A DNA stretch of 64,000 nucleotides from Sphingobium lignivorans (GTDB lineage: Bacteria > Pseudomonadota > Alphaproteobacteria > Sphingomonadales > Sphingomonadaceae). Shown piece by piece: positions 18,234 through 27,632 of the stretch (its first letter is position 1; each line of letters begins with the position of its first letter). The stretch is taken from positions 2,759,001 through 2,823,000 of the forward strand of contig NZ_JACHKA010000001.1 of the NCBI RefSeq assembly GCF_014203955.1. Direction: 5' to 3'. The notes beneath the pieces were generated by a model. The model was not told where the DNA came from and searched no databases. It saw only the letters and a list, made by a program, of their open reading frames with translations. The position numbers were made by a program, and so were the translations under genes.

Positions 18234-18617
18234 CTAGAACCTCGGCACAGAAGCGCCTGCATATGGGTCATAGGAAGGCAGCTGGGGCGGGACCGTCACG
18301 GGCGGTGGAGGCGGATCCATCCGGGCGACCTCTGCTTCAGGGGATATTTCGTTTCCTGCTATCGCAGACTGGGCTGACTGAATTCCGGCGGCGATCGCCG
18401 ACGCACCGAAAAGAACGAAACAGCCCATGATCACCGTCGCGCCACGCCGGTAATCGACTCTCCCGGCAAGCAACATGAACCCGAGCGCTGCGACCGCGAT
18501 AATCGCAACCGTTGTCGCCAGTGTTCCGAGCAGGGTATGCTCGAGCCAGCGAACCGCGGCCAGCAGAACGCTCTCATCTGCAGGCTCTGAAAGAGAGTAG
18601 ATGATCTCCGGGTTCAT
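18234..18617 (-). CDS. Second VirB2/TrbC-family pilin-like protein with proline-rich tail
   Basis: This 127-aa protein has two membrane segments (LLGTLATTVAIIAVAALGF and ATVIMGCFVLFGASAIAAG) that match the VirB2 paralogue at the other end of the operon nearly position for position. It lacks an obvious signal peptide and adds a cytoplasmic or extracellular tail with DPPPPPVTVPPQLP and a Tyr/Pro-rich end. The start overlaps the virB11 stop as ATGA, so it is the last gene of the operon. Two VirB2-type subunits in one cluster are unusual. One may be the pilin and the other a specialised pilus or channel component; this is inference. Confidence 0.8.
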   Translation of the reverse strand: MNPEIIYSLSEPADESVLLAAVRWLEHTLLGTLATTVAIIAVAALGFMLLAGRVDYRRGATVIMGCFVLFGASAIAAGIQSAQSAIAGNEISPEAEVARMDPPPPPVTVPPQLPSYDPYAGASVPRF

Positions 18618-19639
18618 GGCCCTCCCGCCGCCCCCCTCTCCTTCTTTTTGTCGGATCCGGACCAGAGGAGGACCTCGGATACCTCGCGCCTGCCACCAGT
18701 GCGCACGAGCTGCACGAAGATGTCAATCGTGGTGCGGACGTAATGGCGCACATCCGCGCGCGTGAGCTGTGTCCCGCCCTGCAGGACAAGCAGCGAAAGC
18801 TGTTCGACCGCGCGTTCTGCGCTATCTGCGTGGATGGTCGTCATGGAGCCTGGATGACCTGTGTTGACGGCCCGCAGAAAGGCAAAAGCCTCTTCGCCGC
18901 GAAGTTCGCCCAGGATGATGCGATCGGGGCGCATGCGCAAAGACGCGGCAACGAGATCATTGGCGCTCACCTGAGCCTCGCTGAGGTTGCTGCGACTTGC
19001 CAGAAGCCCGACGGCGTTGGCGTGACGAAGCTGAAGCTCAGGCGTGTCCTCAATGAGGATCAGCCGCTCATCTCCAGAAATTTCACGCAGGAGAGCATTG
19101 AGAAAGGTGGTCTTGCCGGTCGATGTGCCGCCCGAGATCAGGATGTTCTTGCGCGCCCGCACGGCCTGAGCAAGCATCCCTGCCACGTCTCCGCGGGCAA
19201 GAAGCGACTTCAGATGCTCGTCGATGCCTGAGGAGCGCGAGCTGGTTCCACTGTATGTGTTCTCAAAAGCCCCTTTGGCGACATAGTCGCTCAGTGAAAG
19301 CTCGGAAGAGACGTGCTTGCGGATTGCGAAAGCCATCCCGCCTCGCGTGGCAGGCGGCGCGACAATCTGCACGCGAGCACCGTCCGGAAGCCTGGCCGAG
19401 AGCAAGGGGTGCTCCCGACTGATCCCCTGGTGCGAGATGGCCGCTATCTGCCGGGCAAGCCGGCCAAGCATGACTTCATCAAGAGCAGAGATCAGGTGGC
19501 GCTCGATGTTCCCATGAAGGGATTCGGCCCAGACTTCGCCCGGACAGTTGATGTAGATGTCAGTGACGTCCTCCCGTTCAAGCAGAGGCTCGAGGGGCTC
19601 GAGGCAGCTTTGAAGATAGATCGGACGGGCCGCGTTCAT
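18614..19639 (-). CDS. virB11: VirB11-family secretion ATPase
   Basis: This 341-aa hexameric traffic ATPase powers type IV secretion at the inner membrane. The N-terminal domain (about 1-130) is followed by the RecA-like core with Walker A GGTSTGKTT at residues 170-178. An Asp box comes next (ERLILIEDTPELQL), then the Walker B region with MRPDRIILGELRGEEAF and a His box HPGSMTTIHADS. The length is normal. The start overlaps the virB10 stop by ATGA and the stop overlaps the second virB2, so translation is coupled throughout the operon. All catalytic motifs look intact. Confidence 0.95.
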   Translation of the reverse strand: MNAARPIYLQSCLEPLEPLLEREDVTDIYINCPGEVWAESLHGNIERHLISALDEVMLGRLARQIAAISHQGISREHPLLSARLPDGARVQIVAPPATRGGMAFAIRKHVSSELSLSDYVAKGAFENTYSGTSSRSSGIDEHLKSLLARGDVAGMLAQAVRARKNILISGGTSTGKTTFLNALLREISGDERLILIEDTPELQLRHANAVGLLASRSNLSEAQVSANDLVAASLRMRPDRIILGELRGEEAFAFLRAVNTGHPGSMTTIHADSAERAVEQLSLLVLQGGTQLTRADVRHYVRTTIDIFVQLVRTGGRREVSEVLLWSGSDKKKERGAAGGP

Positions 19640-20790
19640 TTTCGTTCAACATCGGTGAAATCGAGATCCCGTGCGACGAACACGCTGATGCCGGTCCCAC
19701 GTTGCACGGTCAGGGTAGGTGCGATCTCTCGGGGCTGTATTGTCTGCGCGGCAACCCCGTTCATGGCACCGGGCAAAGCGATGATTGTGGCTCCGCCAGC
19801 CTCGCGTGTGGCCAGATTGACGCCGACATCGAGGGCAGATTGAAGGATGGCCCCCGAGAAACGCTCCCAGAAATGCGTGTTCACTTTCGCACGCACGCCG
19901 GTTCCGCCCAGAGTGTCACTCACAGGTGAATCCAGCGCAATCGTCACACCGTCGGGACGAATAAGCCTTGTCCAGTTGATAAGCGCCCGCTTCTGACCGG
20001 TCGTGGTGTCGGCCTCGACCTCGCCAATCAGACGACTGCCTCGCGGAATAAGAACTCTTGAGCCGTCAAAGCTACGGACATCGCGGGAAACGAGCGCACG
20101 CGCAAAGCCGGGCCTAGTCGTATCCAGCGCCGACTCCAGAACGGCAGCGATCAGCGTCCCCTGTACAACCGTTGTCGGGCGGTTGGCGAAAACCCCGGCC
20201 CGGGCCCGGTCGGTGTTCAACGGCTTCGCTCCGGTCGGACTCGAGGGACCTGCGCCCGCCGGCCCCGATTGCGGGGACGTCCCCGGGAACGAAGCAGAGG
20301 GGGACACAGGAATGTCGGATCCGGCCTGAAGCTCCCGCGGCAGGGCCATGCCGGTATCGATCACGAGCGCAGGTCCATTGCTCACCCGGGGCTGCACCGA
20401 TGGCACAGGAGGTTCAGCCGGCTGTGGTGAATAGTTGCTTGAAGGTTCCAGCGGCTGAACCTGCTCAACAGGTGCCGCCGGAGGCGAAGCTGAAACGGAC
20501 GGCTCGGAAGGTGGTATCATCGGCGAATATACCATCGGCGGCACAACCTCCGGAGGTATGAAGAGCGGAGGCGGCGAACGAAAGGCCGTACTGGTTGCAG
20601 TTTCAGTGCGCACCAACGGAGCCGTGAGAGATCGACGCCGGGCATCCAGCACCGCAAAAAGCGCTGCTGCCGCAACAACAGCAAAAAGCACCAGAAGCCA
20701 GGGAGGCAGGCCCTGGCCGGGAAGCGCAACCGAAGGCCGAATATCGGTTTCGCCCTTCGCTGCCGATGCAGAGGTTTCGCCGGCCATCAC
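19636..20790 (-). CDS. virB10: VirB10-family type IV secretion protein
   Basis: This 384-aa envelope-spanning scaffold has a short cytoplasmic N-terminus, one transmembrane helix (about residues 31-50, WLLVLFAVVAAAALFAVLD) and a long proline-rich periplasmic linker (about 80-165). The conserved C-terminal TrbI/VirB10 domain follows (GTLIAAVLESALDTTRPGFA, then VLIPRGSRLIGEVEA, then the antenna region). It forms the core complex with VirB9 and normally a VirB7 lipoprotein, which I cannot find here. Gene order and 4-bp overlaps with virB9 and virB11 support the call. Confidence 0.95.
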   Translation of the reverse strand: MMAGETSASAAKGETDIRPSVALPGQGLPPWLLVLFAVVAAAALFAVLDARRRSLTAPLVRTETATSTAFRSPPPLFIPPEVVPPMVYSPMIPPSEPSVSASPPAAPVEQVQPLEPSSNYSPQPAEPPVPSVQPRVSNGPALVIDTGMALPRELQAGSDIPVSPSASFPGTSPQSGPAGAGPSSPTGAKPLNTDRARAGVFANRPTTVVQGTLIAAVLESALDTTRPGFARALVSRDVRSFDGSRVLIPRGSRLIGEVEADTTTGQKRALINWTRLIRPDGVTIALDSPVSDTLGGTGVRAKVNTHFWERFSGAILQSALDVGVNLATREAGGATIIALPGAMNGVAAQTIQPREIAPTLTVQRGTGISVFVARDLDFTDVERK

Positions 20791-21494
20791 CGCCTGCTCT
20801 TCGGCAGTCGCCTGACAGCGCGGGCGCTGCGCCGGTCGATACGGAACACGAGACGCGGCGCCACCGCGTCGATAACGAAAAAGCCGTCCCGCATCATTCC
20901 ATTCACAAGAGACTCCTTCCCCCGCTCATCCACCATGTAGATCGCGGGAATCGCTGCGCTGGCGGGCCATTCAATGTAGGTATGGACGCCATCATCGCTC
21001 ACTTCGCTCGGACGCAGGGTTCTGTCGCCATGCAGGGTGTAATAGGCCTCTGCGACGTCTGCCGCAGCCGCCGGGAGATCTTCAGCCACGCCCTGGGGAC
21101 GAGGATATACAAACCTCACGCGATAGGCCATGTCGGGCGTCACGCGATCGAGCGGATAGAGGTCGAACAGATATATCCGCGCATCCGTCACAACGGTCAT
21201 GTTCGTGGTCGTACCGGCCTGGACAGTCTTGATGAACAGCTGATCGCCCCGTCGGTTCGGTGTCACCTGCCACGCCCCGCTATCGCCGATAGCAACGCTT
21301 TCTATCCGCTCATCGGGCGCGAATTCAATGCTGAGCTGATAGCCCGGCGCCGCCTGCAGCTGCACAACCTGTTCGGCCCGATAGTCGACCATCTGAAAGC
21401 GTGGATCGCCACCGGCTGAATAGGGACGCACCTGCGCGCGCCCCACGCCCGGCGAAAGAGCCAGTGCGGCAATGAGCAACCAAGTACCTCTCAT
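20787..21494 (-). CDS. virB9: VirB9-family type IV secretion protein
   Basis: This 235-aa periplasmic/outer-membrane core subunit has a signal peptide (MRGTWLLIAALALSPGVGRA). The N-terminal VirB9 domain follows (IEFAPDERIESVAIGDSGAW, then IKTVQAGTTTNMTVVTDARIY), then the C-terminal domain with WPASAAIPAIYMVDERGKE, where VirB10 binds. The length is a little shorter than Agrobacterium VirB9 but within the TrbG/VirB9 range. It overlaps virB8 and virB10 by ATGA on both sides. Confidence 0.93.
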   Translation of the reverse strand: MRGTWLLIAALALSPGVGRAQVRPYSAGGDPRFQMVDYRAEQVVQLQAAPGYQLSIEFAPDERIESVAIGDSGAWQVTPNRRGDQLFIKTVQAGTTTNMTVVTDARIYLFDLYPLDRVTPDMAYRVRFVYPRPQGVAEDLPAAAADVAEAYYTLHGDRTLRPSEVSDDGVHTYIEWPASAAIPAIYMVDERGKESLVNGMMRDGFFVIDAVAPRLVFRIDRRSARAVRRLPKSRR

Positions 21495-22261
21495 GGCGCA
21501 CCCGCCGCTGTGCCCGGGGGCGCTGGCTGCGGAGCCGTGGCGCTGGAGGAATTGGCAGGCGGCGCCACGCTCGGCGGGGACGGCAGGGCTTCGGGATCCT
21601 TGCGATAATGCACCACCTGGAACCCGAGCGGATTGAGATAGCGATCTTCTACTCTCATGGGCTCGCCCGAATAACGGAACCGGATAACCGCCACCCAGGG
21701 CGTCGCGCTCTGCGGCTGACCATTGCGATCCACGCGCCGCGTATCAAACCGGACAAGGGCGCTGTTCTGCCCCATCGGCGAAACGCTCTTGACCTGCGTT
21801 TCGATCTGCGTGGAGCGGGGATAACGATTGAGCGGACTGTCGGGATTGTTGACCTGGATCCCCGAGATGTAGGAAGTGCGGGCTGTATCCGCCGACCAGA
21901 GCGCCACTTTGCGGTACCGATCCTGAAGGGCACTGATATCAAAGCTCTCCCGGGCAATTACATACTGAACCAGAAAGGACTGCGTCAGCGCCGTATCGCC
22001 TGAGACCGTCCGCGCATCCAGCGGCTTCAGTGCCTCGACATAGCCGGTCTGGCGATCGACCAGCAGGGTATATGGCTCGACCGTCTTGAGAGGCGCAAGC
22101 AACATGAGCGCGAAGCCTTCGACAGCTGCAATGCTGCACGCCACGGACGCCACAATCCAGGCCACGCGCCGGGAGGAGCGCAGCGCATCCTGACGATCCT
22201 GGCTCCAGCTGGCGGCCTCGCGATAATATGTTTCGCGTCCGGCTTTGGTCTCTTCAATCAT
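21491..22261 (-). CDS. virB8: VirB8/TrbF-family type IV secretion protein
   Basis: This 256-aa inner-membrane assembly factor has a cytoplasmic N-terminus and a transmembrane helix at about 33-55 (VAWIVASVACSIAAVEGFALM). The periplasmic NTF2-like VirB8 domain carries the hallmark VEPYTLLVDRQTGYVE and ALTQSFLVQYVIARESFD. The C-terminal extension is Ala/Pro-rich (APPANSSSATAPQPAPPG). The start ATG overlaps the virB6 stop. The VEPY motif makes the assignment secure. Confidence 0.94.
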   Translation of the reverse strand: MIEETKAGRETYYREAASWSQDRQDALRSSRRVAWIVASVACSIAAVEGFALMLLAPLKTVEPYTLLVDRQTGYVEALKPLDARTVSGDTALTQSFLVQYVIARESFDISALQDRYRKVALWSADTARTSYISGIQVNNPDSPLNRYPRSTQIETQVKSVSPMGQNSALVRFDTRRVDRNGQPQSATPWVAVIRFRYSGEPMRVEDRYLNPLGFQVVHYRKDPEALPSPPSVAPPANSSSATAPQPAPPGTAAGAP

Positions 22262-23475
22262 GCTCTGTCCCTGCGGCCGGCACTCGACGATATCCTTGAG
22301 CTGGTTCGGCGCCTGTAGCTCTGGCCAAGAGGTGTGCTGACCGGCATATGCATTTCCCGCGAGAGAAGCTGTGGCGTTGACCGTAAGGCGGCCGGATGCA
22401 TTCCTGCCCCGATCAGCCCCGCCTCTCGTCGCTGACCTGCAGCAATGGCATCAGCCATCGCCGCAGCACGGGAGCGCCCTTCGACAGCCAGCGGACTGTA
22501 GTCCGGCCGGGCCAGGGATCCGCCGTGGACGGGTTCGCGCCGAGACCCCACGAATTGCGTCAGGGCCTGACCGTAGCTCCCTAATCTGAATCCGACGCTG
22601 AGGCGCGCAATGGTCCAGAGCACTGCAAGGAAAAGAAGGCAGAAGATGATCATGGCGACGAACAGCTCGACTGGCGCATTGGGGATGGCGCGCCTGGCGG
22701 CTCTCAGAGCCATGAGATCAGACAGCCAGGGCTCAAGCAAGGCAAGTTGCACGCCCAGCATCATTGTGGCTGCAAACGCCCCCAGTACGGCGCCGATCAG
22801 TCCTCGAAGCCAGCCTTCAAAAAGGCTCCTTGTTGCATCGAACAGCAGGAACGCCACGAACAATGGCGCTATGGCAAGCAGCAATCCGGCGACAAGGCGG
22901 GGCACTGCCAGGGCGCTGACCAGGCCAACGAGATAGAGGATGCGTGCGCCGCCGAAGGCAAAGGCATCGAAGCCTGGAAAGGGCGGAGGGTCGCGGTCTG
23001 CCATGTTGACAGGCCCCACGCCAGCGCCCGCAAGGGCCACAAGCGCCTGGTCAGCGGCGTCAAGACGGTTCACCATCCCGCCGCCCGTCCCCGGCAGCCC
23101 GGCAGCGTCTCCGATCTGCGCGGAGATCTCGGCCGGCGCCCGAAGGGCAACATCGTAGACCAATGTGCGATAGGCTGGCCAACTGGTCGTCAGAACGAGG
23201 ACGATACCGATCTTGACCATCGCCAGCACACCCTCGCGAACGGTCGGAACATGTCCAAGCAACATCCGGTAGCCGAACAGGGCAATGAACAATGTCAGCA
23301 GTCCGGCCATGATGAGTGTGAAGGTGGAGCCCGGCGCGGATATGGCCTGATAACCTTGCGAACCGATCGACTGTGCCTGGCAGTCCACAAAAGCAACCAT
23401 GCCTGCCACGAAATTGCCGCCTGAGCTGAGCGAAGGACAGGCCACTACGCCAGCTCCAGAAGGCGCGGCATCCAT
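22258..23475 (-). CDS. virB6: VirB6/TrbL-family polytopic membrane protein
   Basis: This 405-aa protein has six or more hydrophobic segments (for example FTLIMAGLLTLFIALFGYRM, AVLGAFAATMMLGVQLALL, IFCLLFLAVLWTIARLS). That is typical of the VirB6 channel component that contacts the substrate in the inner membrane. The conserved Trp in TTSWPAYR is present. The chosen start overlaps the end of virB4 by 31 bp; an internal Met at 23400 is an alternative. The C-terminal 90 residues are Arg/Ser-rich and probably cytoplasmic. Confidence 0.88.
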   Translation of the reverse strand: MDAAPSGAGVVACPSLSSGGNFVAGMVAFVDCQAQSIGSQGYQAISAPGSTFTLIMAGLLTLFIALFGYRMLLGHVPTVREGVLAMVKIGIVLVLTTSWPAYRTLVYDVALRAPAEISAQIGDAAGLPGTGGGMVNRLDAADQALVALAGAGVGPVNMADRDPPPFPGFDAFAFGGARILYLVGLVSALAVPRLVAGLLLAIAPLFVAFLLFDATRSLFEGWLRGLIGAVLGAFAATMMLGVQLALLEPWLSDLMALRAARRAIPNAPVELFVAMIIFCLLFLAVLWTIARLSVGFRLGSYGQALTQFVGSRREPVHGGSLARPDYSPLAVEGRSRAAAMADAIAAGQRREAGLIGAGMHPAALRSTPQLLSREMHMPVSTPLGQSYRRRTSSRISSSAGRRDRA

Positions 23476-25818
23476 TGCGCAGGATCGTCGCCGGTCTGTT
23501 CGCGAATTTCATCGAGGAGCCGAACGGTGCGTTCGCGACCCGAAAGTATCGTGAGGATCTCGCGTTCTCCCGACAGGTTCAGGCGCGCCACCACGCTATC
23601 CCCACCATGCTTGATCAGGAAACAGTGCGAAGAATCGGGCAGCGTCCGGACCAGATCATATTCATGTCGCGTGAGACCAAAACCGTCGACATAGTCTTCC
23701 TCACGCGCCTTGGGGTTGATCATGAAGATCTGCGTCGCAGCCTGTTCGATGATCGCGCTGGCAATGCGGCTTTCCAGCGCATCCTGCGCGCTCTGTGTCG
23801 CGAAACCGACGATGCCGTTACGCTTGCGGATTGTCTTCTCCCAATCCTTGATGCGGCGCACGAAGACATCGTCGTCGAGCGCCTTCCAGCCCTCGTCGAC
23901 CACGATGATGGCTGGGGTACCATCAAGCCGTTCTTCGACCCGATGGAAGAGATACATCATCGCCGGGGAGCGCGCGGCAGGATCATCGAGAATGGCGGTC
24001 ATGTCGAACCCCACGACCTCTGCCGACAGGTCTGTCAGATCCTGAAGATTATCAAAGAGCCAGGCGCGTTCTCCGTCACCCCACCAGGGCCGGAGACGCG
24101 CCCAGAGGTCTCCGCCATGGGGGCGATGCCCGCCACGGAACAGCGCGACAAGATGCTGGAGGCGGCGATGCTGAAGCGGCTGCGCAAAATTGGCGTCGAT
24201 CGCGTCCTTGATCTGGGCGATTTCATCGATGTCGGCGCCTCCGGCGAGCAGCGCGATCCAGTCGATCAGGAACTGACGATTTGCGGCATTGTCCTCCATC
24301 TGCAGCGGATTGAGCCCTGACGGTTCGCCGGGGCGCAGCAAATCATAGCGCCCCCCGATCGCGCGGATGAACAGTTCTGCGCCGCGATCCTTGTCGAAGA
24401 AGATGGTCCGGGGCCGAAACTTGCGCGCCTGCGCCAAAAGGAAATTGAGCACCACAGTCTTGCCCGACCCTGTAGGACCTATGATCGTGAAATTGCCCAG
24501 ATCGCGCATGTGAAAATTAAAATAATAAGGCCCCGCCGCGGTGGTCTCCAGAAGGGAGACGGCCTGCCCCCAGTGGTTGCCCCCGGCCCTGTCCGAGCGG
24601 AAAGTTGTGACTGCTGGCGAGCCCTGCGAAATTGCTCGTCGAAACCAGACCACGCCGCGCGATATATTTGAAGTTGCCGGGGAACTGCGCCCAGAAGGCG
24701 GGTTCCAGTGCGATGTCCTCGCGGACGGCCACGATGCCCATATCTGCGAGCGCGGCCTGCACTTCGGCAATGCCTTCATCAACGGCTGCCGGCGTATCAC
24801 CCTTTATCGCGATGGTCATATGGTGTTCGCCAAAGCCTGCCCGTCCGGCAGCAACCTCGTCCTTGGCCTGAGCGAGATCCCCGCGCAGGCTGACTGCTTC
24901 ATCCTCTGCCGAGCGCATCCGTCGCAACGCGAGATTCATGCGCCCCAGCGCGGCCTGACGATCGACAAAGCCAAAGCTCTGCGTGATCGTCAGCTCAAAT
25001 GGCAGGCGCAGCAGCTCATCGAACATGCCGGCGGCGGTTCGCGCGGGATAATCCTTGATCGAGACCAGTCCCTGGTAGCCTGGCTTGAGCTCGCCTGAGG
25101 CACCGAGTTCTACCGTTTCCTGGCCAAAGCTGACCCGGCGGAAAGGAAGATAGTGGCCGATATCCCCGGTTGGCAGCAACACTGGCCGCATCTCGCCGTT
25201 GAGAAGGCCGGACAGGAATTCGAGAGGCTCCGAACAGGGACCGTTCGCAGTCTCGTATACGCCCAGCAGGCGTGGCGCGTAGCTGCCCATCGCAGCAAGC
25301 AACGCGTCGCGCGCGGCATCGAGCTGGCGGCGCTCATGGACCGAGGCGGCTTCGCGGTCGAAATGCTCCCGGCCCAGCCATGACCGCGCCCGGTCCAGCA
25401 GCCCCACCCTTCCCTGCAGCGGGCGTCGCACGAGCGTGACGAAAAGCTCGTTGACGTAAAGGCTTCTGGTCGAGAGCCTGGCCCGCCATGCAGCATCGAG
25501 CCGCCGTGAAAACTCGTCCGGAAACTGTGCGGGGAGTTGCGCGTCGACCTTCCGCCGTACGACGTGATGATAGACCGCAAAGCGCGATGTGCCGATTGCC
25601 TGGAGCATCGCATCCCGCAGGCGCTTGCGATAGTTGAGCTCTTCGGTGTCCGCAGTCTCAAACAACAGTCCACGCAGGTGGATGGTCTGCATCAGCAGAC
25701 CATCGCGTGTCTCGATTGTATGATCGTCGATATGGGCCGCGTAAGGAAGATGTGCACCGACCGGCTTTTCACGATCGACGACTTTGCGGTCTCTCGTCAG
25801 GGGCGGTAGGAGTTGCAT
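23445..25818 (-). pseudogene. virB4: virB4 secretion ATPase, single-base frameshift
   Basis: This AAA+ ATPase of type IV secretion is read in two frames. The N-terminal part (from MQLLPPLTRDRKVVDREK at 25818) matches the CagE/TrbE/VirB4 N-domain and ends in SHNFPLGQGRG. The C-terminal part continues NHWGQAVSLLETT and carries Walker A GPTGSGKT and the Walker B stretch DGTPAIIVVDEGWKAL. The switch falls at a run of five C on the plus strand (24580-24584). Removing one C restores 790 continuous codons, the normal VirB4 size. Either the operon is inactive or this is a homopolymer sequencing error. The start overlaps the end of virB3. Confidence 0.9.
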
Positions 25819-26081
25819 CGCCAGATCGCGTAGTTGCGGACGCGCGGGCAGCGGCCCACGCGGGTGAGCCAGAGATCGAAAAAGCGCGGCTCTCGCAGGC
25901 ACAGCAGCATGCCTGTGAGGTGTACCAGTATCGCGATCGCGACAGCCCAGACCGACCGGAAGATCAGGAAGAGTTCCGTCGCCAGCACGGCATTGGCCAC
26001 GAAATAGCTGTATGTTACCCCGGCGAACATCTGCGGGCGCGTCAATGCCACGAACAGCGTGTCGCGCTCAATTCCTTCCAT
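25797..26081 (-). CDS. virB3: VirB3-family type IV secretion protein
   Basis: This 94-aa inner-membrane protein has one or two hydrophobic segments (YSYFVANAVLATELFLIF and VWAVAIAILVHLTGMLL). The conserved VirB3 start DTLFVALTRPQMFAGV and the end FFDLW are both present. Its position between virB2 and virB4 is canonical. VirB3 normally interacts with VirB4, and in some systems the two are fused. The stop lies just inside the virB4 start. Confidence 0.92.
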   Translation of the reverse strand: MEGIERDTLFVALTRPQMFAGVTYSYFVANAVLATELFLIFRSVWAVAIAILVHLTGMLLCLREPRFFDLWLTRVGRCPRVRNYAIWRCNSYRP

Positions 26082-26083
26082 GA

Positions 26084-26410
26084 TCAGTTACCGAGCGAGG
26101 CGGCAGACTGGATACCGGCCACGATGCTGGCGGCACCAAACAGAATGAAGCAACCCAGAATGACCGTGACGCCATAACGCCAGTTGATCCTGCCGGTGAG
26201 CATCATGAACCCCACAACCGCCACAGCGATCACAGCGACAACGGTGGCGATGGTTCCAAGCAGCGTGCCCTGAAGCCATTGCACGGCCGAAACGAGAACA
26301 CCGGAACCTGCCGGATCGGCGAAAGCATCCTGAGCAAGTGCTACATCGGGAATAAAAACCCCGAGCACAACCTGCGCTGCAACCGAAATCCGGCAACGGA
26401 ATCTAATCAT
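26084..26410 (-). CDS. virB2: VirB2/TrbC-family major pilin
   Basis: This 108-aa prepilin has a long signal peptide ending near DVALAQDA and two transmembrane helices (GTIATVVAVIAVAVVGFMM and VTVILGCFILFGAASIVAG) joined by the basic loop TGRINWRYG, a classic VirB2 hairpin. It is the first gene of the minus-strand operon, and a TTGGGGGGTGA leader precedes its ATG. The shorter chain and good signal peptide make it the likelier true pilin of the two VirB2-type proteins in this cluster. Confidence 0.93.
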   Translation of the reverse strand: MIRFRCRISVAAQVVLGVFIPDVALAQDAFADPAGSGVLVSAVQWLQGTLLGTIATVVAVIAVAVVGFMMLTGRINWRYGVTVILGCFILFGAASIVAGIQSAASLGN

Positions 26411-26655
26411 TCACCCCCCAATCGCGACACGCCATTTTCTAGCATTGGGCCGACACTCATAGCAATGCGATTGTCAGTTTTTTTGCGATCAGGAAGCCCG
26501 TTATTTCAAGTGTTGCGAACCGGACGTTCGCCGGCATGCCCCACTTCAGGTCGACGACTGCTCCCGAGAGATCGACGTCTCCTCCAGAGGCGCTGCTCCG
26601 ACTCAAAGACGAATATAGTGTGCGCTGAAGACAGTCGACCATCCATTGGCCGTCC
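26411..26655. other. Leader region of the type IV secretion operon
   Basis: This stretch is upstream of virB2 (minus strand) and should contain its promoter. A 61-codon open frame (26457-26642, minus strand) exists, but I see no ribosome-binding site or motif to support it. The right edge abuts the truncated IS66. Confidence 0.35.
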
Positions 26656-26796
26656 TCATACGCAGCTATGCTCGAGCCGCGCTGCGCGGGCGCGCTCGGC
26701 TAGCAGCATCCTCTTGAGCTGCTCGACGTCGTTGGGAAGCTCGTCGTATCCGGCCTCCGGACCGGTCGCCGCAGGGATTTCGCTGATGCCCACCAC
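26656..26796 (-). pseudogene. IS66 tnpC, N-terminal fragment
   Basis: The frame reads VVGISEIPAATGPE, then YDELPNDVEQLKRMLLAERA and RAARLEHSCV before a stop. This matches only the N-terminal coiled-coil start of the IS66 transposase (the LKRMLLAERARAARLE type). The whole DDE catalytic domain is missing, so the element cannot transpose by itself. Confidence 0.75.
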
Positions 26797-26850
26797 GCCC
26801 GCATCCTAGCCGCTTTTGCCCTGCCGGGAACGGCTTTGCGCCAGGCGGAT

Positions 26851-27216
26851 TCAGGCGCGCGGCCTACTGCGCGTGGAGCGGGTTTGGGAGCGCGGCACAT
26901 GCACCCGCGACCAGTCGAGCCCCTCGACCAGCGCCGAAGCTTGCGCCGCCGACAGCTTCATCACCCCGTCTCCCGGCCGTGGCCAGCGGAACTTCTCGTC
27001 GTGCAAGCGCTTCGTCACAAGCACCAGCCCGGTGCCGTCCCAGACCAGGAGTTTTATTCGGTCCGCTCTACGGGCCCGGAAGATGAACAGCATGTCCGAG
27101 AACGGGTCGAGCCGAAGTTCGCGTTGCACCAAGGAGGCGAGTCCTACAATGCCCTTCCTGAAGTCCACGGGCTGCGTCGCAACCAGCACCTTCAACGGCC
27201 CGGGCGGGATGATCAT
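26851..27216 (-). CDS. tnpB: IS66 accessory protein TnpB
   Basis: This 121-aa protein is the IS66 Orf2 family. It opens with the recognisable block IIPPGPLKVLVATQPVDFRK, followed by the region MLFIFRARRADRIKLLVWDGTG and then LVLVTKRLHDEKFRWPRP. It is essential for IS66 transposition, but its exact biochemical role is not settled. It overlaps tnpA by ATGA. The C-terminus after about residue 110 (Arg/Ser-rich) may be slightly extended relative to other TnpB proteins. Confidence 0.9.
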   Translation of the reverse strand: MIIPPGPLKVLVATQPVDFRKGIVGLASLVQRELRLDPFSDMLFIFRARRADRIKLLVWDGTGLVLVTKRLHDEKFRWPRPGDGVMKLSAAQASALVEGLDWSRVHVPRSQTRSTRSRPRA

Positions 27217-27632
27217 GCGTTTACCTGCACTGCGAGCAGCACCCGCTCGATATGATCGGCACTCACATCGAACGGGATACGGATCGACAGGTTGCCCATC
27301 TCGATGACGATCTGACCGCCAACCGGCGGCACTGCCGTGCCGGACAACTCGCTGCCGTTGCCGCGCTCGACCATCGCTGGCACGAAGCTCATGGCTTCAG
27401 CGCGCTCCCGCAATCCACGCCGCCAGGTGTACAACTGCTGCGGATAAAGCCCGTGCTTACGCGCCACCGCCGACACGTTCGTCCCCGGCTCCAGGCTTTC
27501 CGCGATGATTCGCGCCCGCGCCTCCGGCGTCCAGTGCCGCTTGCCCCGCGGGCTCTCGATCACGTCGAGCCGCTCCACCCGGCCCGGTGTGTTCGTTTCG
27601 AAACAAGTTTCGAAATCAGTTTCATCACTCAT
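27213..27632 (-). CDS. tnpA: IS66 protein TnpA (helix-turn-helix)
   Basis: This is an IS66 Orf1-type protein of about 139 aa. The HTH_Tnp_1 block reads HWTPEARARIIAESLEPGTN, then VSAVARKHGLYPQQLYTWRR. The C-terminal part (IVIEMGNLSIRIPFDVS) fits IS66 TnpA. I start at the Met at 27632 (MSDETDFETCFETNTPGR); an upstream Met at 27668 has no support. It overlaps tnpB by ATGA. Confidence 0.88.
   Translation of the reverse strand: MSDETDFETCFETNTPGRVERLDVIESPRGKRHWTPEARARIIAESLEPGTNVSAVARKHGLYPQQLYTWRRGLRERAEAMSFVPAMVERGNGSELSGTAVPPVGGQIVIEMGNLSIRIPFDVSADHIERVLLAVQVNA

Noticed and set aside
26457..26642. 61-codon minus-strand frame upstream of virB2
   Set aside because: No ribosome-binding site or homology. 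It may only be part of the leader.
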